A stretch of 14,957 bases of DNA. It comes from Methylophaga sp. (GTDB taxonomy: Bacteria; Pseudomonadota; Gammaproteobacteria; Nitrosococcales; Methylophagaceae). Below, one piece after another: positions 1-6,818 of the stretch (position 1 is the first letter of the stretch; the number at the start of each line of letters is the position of its first letter). The notes beneath the pieces were generated by a model. The model was not told where the DNA came from. It did no database searches and was given only the letters and a program-made list of their open reading frames with translations. The position numbers and the translations under genes were made by a program. The stretch is from the NCBI RefSeq assembly GCF_030651745.1, contig NZ_JAUSCC010000002.1:1-14957 (forward strand), in the 5' to 3' direction.

Positions 1-4
1 CCAT
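1..4 (-). CDS. possible start of next minus-strand gene (partial, at edge)
   Basis: An ATG on the minus strand (bases 4 to 2) is preceded by AGGAGA about seven bases upstream, a good Shine-Dalgarno match at normal spacing. It lies downstream of the flagellin gene on the same strand. In many flagellar clusters the gene after flagellin is flaG, fliD or a second flagellin, so a continuing flagellar gene is plausible. Only the start codon is visible, so the product cannot be identified and the call rests on the ribosome binding site and context alone. Confidence 0.3.
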
Positions 5-19
5 GAGAATTCTCCTAGG
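5..19 (-). promoter_or_regulatory. ribosome binding site with overlapping palindromes
   Basis: On the minus strand this holds AGGAG placed for the ATG at the window edge. The perfect 10-bp palindrome GAGAATTCTC (5-14) overlaps the Shine-Dalgarno bases and abuts the start codon, and CCTAGG (14-19) adjoins it. A palindrome without a loop is a poor hairpin, so this may be chance. No sigma factor promoter could be recognised between the flagellin gene and this site. Confidence 0.3.
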
Positions 20-40
20 CTTTTAAGGGCATTTTGCCCC
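20..40 (-). terminator. weak terminator-like hairpin
   Basis: A 5-bp stem (27-31 with 35-39, GGGCA/TGCCC in both readings) with a 3-base loop is followed on the minus strand by TTAAAA, not a real U tract. It lies about 150 bases after the flagellin stop codon, and nothing closer to that stop looks like an intrinsic terminator. It could end the flagellin transcript, but the short stem and poor U run make this weak. Confidence 0.25.
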
Positions 41-41
41 A

Positions 42-99
42 CTAAACATGGCGGACAGACTGTGGAAAACCCAGTATTTACCGCCTCCGAAATGTTTAG
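42..99. repeat. imperfect long inverted repeat / structured element
   Basis: The outer arms CTAAACAT (42-49) and ATGTTTAG (92-99) are perfectly complementary. The next five bases GGCGG (50-54) pair with CCGCC (81-85), leaving a one-sided six-base bulge at 86-91. Inside, ACTG-GG (59-62, 64-65) pairs with CC-CAGT (70-75) around an AAAA loop with one bulged T (63). Three stacked stems over 58 bp are more than chance usually gives. It may be a 3' UTR structure of the flagellin mRNA, a dispersed palindromic repeat or a small MITE remnant. No direct repeats flanking it were recognised. Confidence 0.5.
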
Positions 100-190
100 C
101 GACCTGCGATTATTTTTCTTTAATCTTTTTTTCAAATAAATTGGAAAGCGGCAATAATTCGACTTCCCAGATAATTTGAATTTGGCATTA

Positions 191-1027
191 CTAACCCTGT
201 AATAAGGTTAATGCACTCTGCGGCAAGCTGTTTGCCTGGGCCAAAATGGAAGTACCAGCCTGCTGCAAAATCTGAGCACGGGTCAGTCTTGCCGTTTCAG
301 CGGCAAAGTCAGCATCTTCAATACGACTCCGCGCGGCTGTCAAATTCTCGGCATAATTTTGCAGATTGGAGATAACAGCCTCAAAGCGGTTTTGCAACGC
401 ACCATAGGTTGCCCGTGTTTGGTTGATCGTATCGATATCTATTGATAGACCAGAAAGCGCTGCAGAGGCATTGGCTGCATTACTGACATCAATAGTGCCT
501 GTAGCAGTTAAATTTAGTGAGTAGCCGCCAATCCCTGTAATGTTAACGGTTTCGAGAACCACTTGGTTATTGGTAGATCCGCTGGCCCCAACCTGAAATA
601 CTAAGGATGTAGCGCCACTCAATAATTTTGTACCACTGAATTCGGTGGTTTGAACAATTCGTGAGATTTCCTGAGTTAACTGATCAACCTCTTTTTGCAA
701 ACCACTTCTATCACCTACCGTGGCATTCGATGCCTGAATGGCAATTTCACGAATACGCTGTAAGTTATTAGCAACTTGACCCAGAGCACCTTCAGCTGTT
801 TGCCCCAGAGAGATGCCATCGGCAGCATTTCGCACTGCTTGATTGGTTCCTCGAATATCTCGAGTAAGTTGTTGAGCCACAAACAGGCCGGCAGCATCAT
901 CTTTAGCGCTATTGACACGCAAGCCGGATGATAACCGCTGTAAAGATGTATTCAGATCATTCTGTGAATTACTCAGGTTACGCTGAGCATTCAGAGAAGC
1001 CAGATTACTATTGACGATTAGTGCCAT
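191..1027 (-). CDS. fliC: flagellin (filament subunit)
   Basis: This is the structural subunit of the flagellar filament, exported by the flagellar type III apparatus and polymerised under the FliD cap. The 278-residue product has the conserved N-terminal D0/D1 region (about 1-140, with [20 protein letters not shown] at 29-48) and the C-terminal D1/D0 region (about 205-278, with [20 protein letters not shown] around 235-253). The variable part between them is only about 60 residues, so it is a compact flagellin with little D2 and no D3. The [10 protein letters not shown] segment at 89-98 matches the region recognised by TLR5 in other proteobacterial flagellins. The middle is rich in Ser, Thr and Asn, possible O-glycosylation acceptors. 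The start is set by AGGGAG six to seven bases before ATG. It is transcribed alone, between a terminator at 1151-1176 and its own sigma-54 type promoter at 1097-1113. Whether the strain has more flagellin genes cannot be seen here. Confidence 0.97.
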   Translation of the reverse strand: MALIVNSNLASLNAQRNLSNSQNDLNTSLQRLSSGLRVNSAKDDAAGLFVAQQLTRDIRGTNQAVRNAADGISLGQTAEGALGQVANNLQRIREIAIQASNATVGDRSGLQKEVDQLTQEISRIVQTTEFSGTKLLSGATSLVFQVGASGSTNNQVVLETVNITGIGGYSLNLTATGTIDVSNAANASAALSGLSIDIDTINQTRATYGALQNRFEAVISNLQNYAENLTAARSRIEDADFAAETARLTRAQILQQAGTSILAQANSLPQSALTLLQG

Positions 1028-1096
1028 AACACTCTCCCTAATTGAGCGATTCTATTCAAAACCTGTCGGCATTCCGAACAAGTATGAATTCAACTA

Positions 1097-1113
1097 AGCA
1101 GTGTTCATGCCAA
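1097..1113 (-). promoter_or_regulatory. sigma-54 (RpoN) type promoter of the flagellin gene
   Basis: The minus strand reads TTGGCATGAACACTGCT, against the RpoN consensus TGGCACG-N4-TTGCW. The invariant GG and GC dinucleotides are present with the required ten bases between them. The expected transcription start is near 1087, giving a 5' UTR of about 60 bases before the flagellin ATG. It closely resembles the element before flgH. No full sigma-28 promoter was found in the same interval. Confidence 0.75.
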
Positions 1114-1150
1114 TAATCTGTATTTTTTCAATGCTATATGTTTAAAGTTA

Positions 1151-1176
1151 GTAAAACAAAGGGCCTGAGCGACCCT
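1151..1176 (-). terminator. Rho-independent terminator after the glycosyltransferase gene
   Basis: On the minus strand AGGGTC pairs with GGCCCT (six pairs, one G-U wobble) around the loop GCTCA, followed by TTGTTTTA. It starts about 14 bases after the glycosyltransferase stop codon and lies upstream of the flagellin promoter. It therefore separates the flgH-to-glycosyltransferase unit from the flagellin gene. Confidence 0.7.
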
Positions 1177-1189
1177 ATAAAATTTATTC

Positions 1190-4100
1190 TTAATGTCTGG
1201 TTAATGCTTTAAGCCATTCATCCAGATGATCTTCCAGCATATAATGTTGTAAAACCCAGGATTTTAACGCCGAACCGGCATCGGCTAATGCCGCTTTGTC
1301 GGCTAATATTTGCCGGATTGCCGCCACCCATTGATCTACCTGATTTTGTACATGAATGACCGGTGGATTATTGGTTCTATACGGATAAATATCTGTACAG
1401 ATAACAGGCCAGCCCAATACACCGTATTCTAATAATCTCAAATTACTTTTAGCTTCATTAAATGGGTGGATTTCTAGTGGTGCAACGGCCAAATCCAAAT
1501 TCAAACTGGCAAGTTTTGCCGGATACTCGGCGATTGGTACAAAATAATGATATTCATGGACATAAGGCTTAATGTCCTCTGGACACATTCCCATAAATAT
1601 CCAGTCCACTTCATTTGCGGTCGCTTTAACTACCTCAGCCATAATGGCAAGGTCACCTTGATGCTGCTGCGCTCCCGCCCATCCTACTCGTGGCTTATGG
1701 CCTTGATTACTTAATGAAGTAACTGATAGCCAAGGATCTTTGGGTAAACGATTAGGAATAACCCAAATATCGTCAACCATTCCAGCACATAGATCGGCTA
1801 ATGGCTGTGTAGATACGATTAAACGGTCAGTTGATTGCAATGCACGACGCATTCTTGATTTCGCGTCAGCAAAATGACGCTTGATCTCTTTATAAGCTGA
1901 ACTTTGCTCGGGCACATTGGTTAATAAATCATCGATGCTGTAAATCCGAAACACATTGGGTAAAAATTCTTTAAGCTGCTCTAATTGCTGTAGTTGAATA
2001 TCATTTAGCGCCGCATGAAATACCACGCTATCCGGGGCAATTCGCGCATATTCTGAGATCATAATTGGCCGGGTAAGATTATTGTTGAAGCGATAAAACT
2101 CACACTGCGCTAATGCTGCATGACTTAAAGCTGCAAAAGGCTGAATCACCCGATAATCGCCACTCCCCCCCTGTAACGGCAAGCCAAGAATTTTGGGACG
2201 ATCATGAAAATGCGTATCCCAATTGGTCGGCATGACCGATTCAATCAAACAGTCGCGATAAACCAGACTCAGATTGCGATTGAACGCGGGATCATTAGCG
2301 ATAACCGGCAACCATTTTTTCAGCATATTCTCGCGTTCATTCTGAAACCGTTCAGCATTGGATGATTGCTCAGCTGAACGAGATAGCTCACTTTTTTGAG
2401 TCACACTGCCATGATGGACCAACACGGAATAAGGTGTCCACGTCACTAAAAAACCGCTTTGACGCACTTTTAAACACAGATCGATATCGTTGTAGGAAAC
2501 CGCAAATTGCTGCTCATCCATCCCACCGACTTGAAGATAAGTTGATTTTCTTATCAGCAAGCATGCACCAGTCACTGCCGAAAAATTCTGATCTACCTGA
2601 GCGCGGCCCATATAGCCCGGCTCTTTAATATCCAGTGATCCCAGATAAATATGCTCAGCAATACTTTCCATTCCCAGAATCACACCAGCATGTTGAATCA
2701 ATCCTGTTTCTGGATAAACCAGTCGTGCTCCGACAATACCGACTTCTGGGCGTTGTGCATGGGACATCATGCGTTCCAGCCATTCAGGGTGCAGAGCTTC
2801 CGTATCGTTATTCAGGAATAAGAGATATTCGCCCCGTGCATTTTCTGCTGCCAAGTTACTGATTGCCGCATAATTGAAAGGATGCGGATAATCAATCACC
2901 CGGAGGGTATCGTCAGGAAGCTCGGACAGTTGCCGGAAATAATCCAGTGTATCCAGCTCTTCGCTTCGATTATTGATAATAATAATTTCAAAGTTCGGAT
3001 AGCTGTTTTTTAATAATGCAGCTTCGACACAGGGCCGCAGGAATTCAAGTTTATCTTTGGTGGGAATGATAATGCTTACTTTAGGTGAATCCGGCCATTG
3101 ATATACCACTCTCACTGTTTTATCCATCAGACCCGGCTCAGCAAAAGCCAACAGTTGCTGCCGAACAAGATGCTGCTGAACAGCCTGTTGGCTCATCTGT
3201 GTACTGTAGAGGGATAAGATGTTTTCGGGTAAATGCATTAAAACATCGGCGATGTGTCCAATTCCTTCAGCGCCAACCCGCTCATAAGCTTTCAACGCAA
3301 GGCTCATGTTTTCGTGGCCGGGCACCTTATCAAATCCACCAACGGCTTCGAACAGGCTTGTTTTACATAGAAGGGGACCTAGGTAATCCTGTGACCGCAA
3401 CAGATCCAGATTAAAATCCGGTTTGAATCGTGGTTGACTACGCTCACCTGTGCTGCTGATTAAATCATCATCACAATAAAAAGCCGTTTTATCCTTATAA
3501 AGATTTATGTAATCACCAAATTGCAGCCATATCTGTGGCTCGAAACAGGTTCCGGCAGGAATGAAACTTACCCATTCGGCTGGTGAAGCGACCATAGTGG
3601 CATTGAGATAATCATAAGGCTCTATTTGCTCTGGTAATGTCAGCCATTCCAACACTTCAAGCTCATCAAACATACCATCGGGCGAAGCTGAGTCGGCAAT
3701 CACCGTCAGTTTCCAATTCTGGTAGAACAGCTGTCCCAGGGATGACAGAGTATCGGCCAATAAATGTTGTTCATCGTTAAATACAAACATAAATAAATGG
3801 AACGTTGGTTTTATAGCCCATTGCATCATCCTTTCGGCATGAATTTGGGCATCAATTTCCATCAAGGCATGGTTCTGAATCCAAAATTGGTAACGTTTCT
3901 GTTCCCACCATTGTCGCAACAGCAATTTGAGCTGAAGAACTGGCTCTGTCACCTCAGTCAACGAACTGGATGTTAATAACTGTAGGCAATCACGTACGCA
4001 AGTTTCTTGGTAGTTAGTCAATAAAATGTTAGTGGAAGTGTTGCTCTCTAATTCATTAAGTACCAACTGAACAGCATTGATGACAAAAACGTCTTTCAAT

Positions 4101-5131
4101 TGATTGTGAGCCAGCCAATTTATATTTTTATTTATAATCGACTTCACTATGTTTTTAACGCTCAAGTCGGTTTGCTGCAGATTGGTCTGGAGCAGATTTA
4201 ATAACTGATCGAGAGAAAGCTCTTTCGAGTTCTGTTGCGATAGCTTCAGAAAATAGACGGGATCAATCGTGACTAAATTGGTCAAGACCGCTTTTAATTC
4301 GTCTTCGCTTAATGGGTCATATTGGTCGGCCAACAGGTTTGAACCAATATCAAAAGCCTGCTGCTTGAGCTTCTCGCCCACCTCACTATTTTCGGAGAAA
4401 TAGCTAACAAGAGGATTTAACACGCTTAGCCACAATATAGAACGAGCATGTTGGGATTTGGAGGACCAATAACTCTCTCCATGAACTCTATATACAGCCA
4501 TTGGTTCGGGAAAATATTTAATTTTTCCCTGCTGCGAGATATAGAGATGTAATAGATAATCCAGCACCGGAGCCGTCTTAAAAAAAACAGGAAATTCTGC
4601 CGGCAGGATATTGCGATAAACAACTGACGGGGTGTGAATAAAATTACCCCGAGCCAAATCATGTATGGAAAACTCGTCCTTTCGAACATCCGTCAGGTTA
4701 TCAGCTTTTATCTGGCTGCCATCATCCACATTGACAGCATGAAAACTCATGGCAAAGTCAGGATGAGACTGCAAAAACGAGACTTGCTGCTGCAGCTTGT
4801 GTTCATCTATCCAGTAATCGTCACCTTCACACAAGGCAATATAGGCTGATTTGGCTTCTTTTAAGGTATGGAGGATATTGTATCTGCCAGGCCCGCCCGG
4901 AAACTCAGAACGATCGGTATGACGATCCCAGCAAAATAAACGAATTAGCTGCGGGTATTGTTCAGCGTAAGCCTCACATATTTCACGAGTACCATCTACA
5001 GAGCCATCTTCACCAATCAAAATCTCAAACGGAAAATCGGTTTTTTGTGACAAAATCCCATCGATGCATTGTTTTATATAATTTTTATGCTGATAGGTAA
5101 TCACGCATACTGAGACCAAAGGTGCTGCCAT
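1190..5131 (-). CDS. multi-domain glycosyltransferase (GT2 modules plus GT-B module), putative flagellin glycosylation
   Basis: A 1313-residue cytoplasmic protein with no signal peptide or clear membrane segment. Module 1 (about 4-220) is a GT-A family 2 domain with GEDGSVDG at 40-47 and EGDDYW at 102-107. Residues about 225-435 form a helical, Leu/Gln-rich linker of unknown role. Module 2 (about 440-640) looks like a degenerate GT2 domain: it keeps YCDDD (552-556) and an AVGGFD segment (596-601), but its nucleotide-binding start is eroded. Module 3 (about 683-935) is an intact GT2 domain, starting KVSIIIPTKD and carrying LNNDTE (773-778) and NDIDLCLK (881-888). Module 4 (about 980-1310) is GT-B like, with GSGDYRVIQPF (989-999), GWAGAQQHQGDL (1150-1161) and an EAKSNLRLLEYG segment (1226-1237) typical of GT4-type donor sites. 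It begins eight bases after the methyltransferase stop, with its AGGTTGA ribosome site touching that stop, so translational coupling is likely. The flgL-to-fliC position matches flagellin glycosyltransferase loci such as fgtA/fgt1 of Pseudomonas. Target and sugar are inferred; a role in O-antigen or other surface glycan cannot be excluded. Confidence 0.88.
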   Translation of the reverse strand: MAAPLVSVCVITYQHKNYIKQCIDGILSQKTDFPFEILIGEDGSVDGTREICEAYAEQYPQLIRLFCWDRHTDRSEFPGGPGRYNILHTLKEAKSAYIALCEGDDYWIDEHKLQQQVSFLQSHPDFAMSFHAVNVDDGSQIKADNLTDVRKDEFSIHDLARGNFIHTPSVVYRNILPAEFPVFFKTAPVLDYLLHLYISQQGKIKYFPEPMAVYRVHGESYWSSKSQHARSILWLSVLNPLVSYFSENSEVGEKLKQQAFDIGSNLLADQYDPLSEDELKAVLTNLVTIDPVYFLKLSQQNSKELSLDQLLNLLQTNLQQTDLSVKNIVKSIINKNINWLAHNQLKDVFVINAVQLVLNELESNTSTNILLTNYQETCVRDCLQLLTSSSLTEVTEPVLQLKLLLRQWWEQKRYQFWIQNHALMEIDAQIHAERMMQWAIKPTFHLFMFVFNDEQHLLADTLSSLGQLFYQNWKLTVIADSASPDGMFDELEVLEWLTLPEQIEPYDYLNATMVASPAEWVSFIPAGTCFEPQIWLQFGDYINLYKDKTAFYCDDDLISSTGERSQPRFKPDFNLDLLRSQDYLGPLLCKTSLFEAVGGFDKVPGHENMSLALKAYERVGAEGIGHIADVLMHLPENILSLYSTQMSQQAVQQHLVRQQLLAFAEPGLMDKTVRVVYQWPDSPKVSIIIPTKDKLEFLRPCVEAALLKNSYPNFEIIIINNRSEELDTLDYFRQLSELPDDTLRVIDYPHPFNYAAISNLAAENARGEYLLFLNNDTEALHPEWLERMMSHAQRPEVGIVGARLVYPETGLIQHAGVILGMESIAEHIYLGSLDIKEPGYMGRAQVDQNFSAVTGACLLIRKSTYLQVGGMDEQQFAVSYNDIDLCLKVRQSGFLVTWTPYSVLVHHGSVTQKSELSRSAEQSSNAERFQNERENMLKKWLPVIANDPAFNRNLSLVYRDCLIESVMPTNWDTHFHDRPKILGLPLQGGSGDYRVIQPFAALSHAALAQCEFYRFNNNLTRPIMISEYARIAPDSVVFHAALNDIQLQQLEQLKEFLPNVFRIYSIDDLLTNVPEQSSAYKEIKRHFADAKSRMRRALQSTDRLIVSTQPLADLCAGMVDDIWVIPNRLPKDPWLSVTSLSNQGHKPRVGWAGAQQHQGDLAIMAEVVKATANEVDWIFMGMCPEDIKPYVHEYHYFVPIAEYPAKLASLNLDLAVAPLEIHPFNEAKSNLRLLEYGVLGWPVICTDIYPYRTNNPPVIHVQNQVDQWVAAIRQILADKAALADAGSALKSWVLQHYMLEDHLDEWLKALTRH

Positions 5132-5139
5132 AGTTCAAC

Positions 5140-5865
5140 CTATATTGCTTCAAAGAGAAAAAAAGGCTCATCTTGATTGACACCATAAACCTCTGGAGCA
5201 ATGTCAGATAATACTTGTTGATGGGAAACCACCAGCGAATGAAACCCAGCACTTGCGAACCGATCAAAAATATCCCGTCCATAAAGACGCACATGATCTT
5301 CCTGCCCATACACCTCACGGCACAGAGCATCCCCTTTTATACCGTCATCCGCAAAAGTCGTGTGTAAAAGATCGCTATAAGGGGTCTGCAAAATCGCCAA
5401 CCCACCTTTCTTTAATACCCGTCTGATTTCACTTAAAGCCAGCAAATCATCGGCGACATGCTCAAGCACGTGATTCGCTATAACCACAGAAAAGAACTCA
5501 TCTGGATAAGGGATAGCCAGCATATCAATCTGCTGTACATCTTCCGTTTGGGGAAACAAATCCGCTTTAATATAAATCTCTGGAGATTGAAGCTGGACCA
5601 CATTCGCAACCCACTTTTCCGGTGCAAAATGCAGCACTTTTGCCTGGGTAAATATAGAAAGTAAATTTAACGATGCAAGATAGATCAACAAGTGTCTTTC
5701 ACGATCGTGGCTACGACATGAAGGACATTGAAAGTGATCGGTATTACTGCCGACGACTTTAAACAGGCGCATCAGGAATGGTCGGTTAGCAGATCCCCCT
5801 CGAAAGGGTTCAAATTTCAAAATATTTTGGCCGCAGACAACACAGTATGCTTGGGTTTGCTGCAT
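5140..5865 (-). CDS. class I SAM-dependent methyltransferase with N-terminal zinc ribbon
   Basis: This 241-residue protein begins with two Cys pairs, CVVC (8-11) and CPSC (47-50), which look like a treble-clef or zinc-ribbon site. A Rossmann-type methyltransferase domain follows (about 75-200). Motif I is the atypical VLHFAPE (77-83) rather than a glycine-rich loop. The post-motif region reads NHVLEHVADD (131-140) and RRVLKKGGLAILQTP (148-162), standard for the Methyltransf_11 type. It lies 36 bases after flgL and eight bases before the giant glycosyltransferase gene, so it is probably the last-but-one gene of the flgH operon. The start is supported by AAAGGA six bases before ATG. Proteins of this style often sit in glycan biosynthesis clusters, so methylation of a flagellin-linked sugar is a reasonable inference. 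Direct methylation of flagellin is an alternative. The substrate is unknown. Confidence 0.85.
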   Translation of the reverse strand: MQQTQAYCVVCGQNILKFEPFRGGSANRPFLMRLFKVVGSNTDHFQCPSCRSHDRERHLLIYLASLNLLSIFTQAKVLHFAPEKWVANVVQLQSPEIYIKADLFPQTEDVQQIDMLAIPYPDEFFSVVIANHVLEHVADDLLALSEIRRVLKKGGLAILQTPYSDLLHTTFADDGIKGDALCREVYGQEDHVRLYGRDIFDRFASAGFHSLVVSHQQVLSDIAPEVYGVNQDEPFFLFEAI

Positions 5866-5901
5866 GGATAATCCTTTAGCTTTTTTATAACGCCCGCAAT
5901 G

Positions 5902-6807
5902 TTACAGATAATTAAACAACGATAATCCCTGAACTTTAACATATACCTGCTGTGCCGCTTGAAGAGCTACCGATTGCAGATTCAAACGACTGATTGCTTC
6001 AGCCATATCCAAACCTTCTATCTGAGTGAGAGTAGTCTCTAAGCTGAACTGAGAACTTTCATTGATATCCCGTTGCATATCAATTGCATTTTGCCGGGTG
6101 CCGATCCGGGTTCGTGCTTCTAAAGAAGCATTCATAGCGTAATCCATATTTGCCAGAAAATCGCCATTATTAGGCCCGGTACCCACAGTTCCATTGGATA
6201 AGGCATCACTGAAATCCTGGATGGTTTGAAATATGGCCTGGTTCGGACCAGCAACTGTTTGGGTAACAAATAAAGCATTGCCCGGTTCATTAATTTCGAC
6301 CAGATAACCATCACTGACGCGCAATTGGCGTTGACCACCATCACCATTGTAGGCAAAGGTTGTAGTATCAAACGGTTGCACGTCGGATTGATAACCCGAG
6401 AAAAAATATTCGCCATTGGCATCGGTACTGTTTACCAGGGCAACTAGTGAACTGTTCAGTTGGTTGATTTCTTCCGCAATACCTTGTCGTCCACTATCAC
6501 TGTTGGTGTCATTGAGTCCTTGCACTGCCAACTCTCGGATCCGCAGCATAATATCGTAAGCACTTTTGAGGATGCCGTCAGTTGTACTCAAGCGACTATC
6601 CGCTACATCCGCATTATCCTGATATTGTTTTGTCAGACCGATTTGTCGTTGCAAATCCAGCATTTTAACGGCACCGATAGGATCATCCGATGGGGTTAGA
6701 ATTCGTTTAGTGGTAGAAACCTGTAATTGCGTTTTTGCTAATTCATTTTGTTGCCGCAACATCGCTTCGAGGCTTTGTTGTGTCATGTAATTGGTGGAGA
6801 TCCGCAT
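5902..6807 (-). CDS. flgL: flagellar hook-associated protein 3 (HAP3) FlgL
   Basis: FlgL is the second hook-filament junction protein, layered between FlgK and the first flagellin subunits. The product is 301 residues, near the usual size (about 300-320). The N terminus MRISTNYMTQQSLEAM and the flagellin-like segment STTKRILTPSDDP (31-43) are diagnostic. The C terminus, with GLDMAEAISRLNLQSVALQA and the ending SLFNYL, forms the matching D0 helix. It begins 11 bases after flgK on the same strand and is followed by the methyltransferase gene. It shares ancestry with flagellin but lacks the LQRLSSGLR type N-terminal signature. Confidence 0.96.
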   Translation of the reverse strand: MRISTNYMTQQSLEAMLRQQNELAKTQLQVSTTKRILTPSDDPIGAVKMLDLQRQIGLTKQYQDNADVADSRLSTTDGILKSAYDIMLRIRELAVQGLNDTNSDSGRQGIAEEINQLNSSLVALVNSTDANGEYFFSGYQSDVQPFDTTTFAYNGDGGQRQLRVSDGYLVEINEPGNALFVTQTVAGPNQAIFQTIQDFSDALSNGTVGTGPNNGDFLANMDYAMNASLEARTRIGTRQNAIDMQRDINESSQFSLETTLTQIEGLDMAEAISRLNLQSVALQAAQQVYVKVQGLSLFNYL

Positions 6808-6818
6808 CAGTTCATCTC

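Noticed and set aside
42..99. Integron attC-like site
   Set aside because: Bulged stems and a GTTTAG end look similar, but the core does not fit GTTRRRY, the bulge is on one side only, and there is no integrase or gene cassette nearby.
131..180. Inverted repeat (TTCAAAT/ATTTGAA with inner GGAA/TTCC) just after the flagellin stop as its terminator
   Set aside because: On the coding strand it is followed by an A tract rather than a U tract, and its loop is large, so it does not fit an intrinsic terminator.
1063..1070. Sigma-28 like -10 element (GCCGACAG on the minus strand) upstream of the flagellin gene
   Set aside because: No TAAA-type -35 element lies at the required distance upstream, and a start here would leave a much shorter leader than the well-matched sigma-54 site gives.
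5866..5901. Possible terminator between flgL and the methyltransferase gene
   Set aside because: A small pairing around CGGGCG is followed on the coding strand by an A-rich stretch, not U residues, and the gap is only 36 bases.
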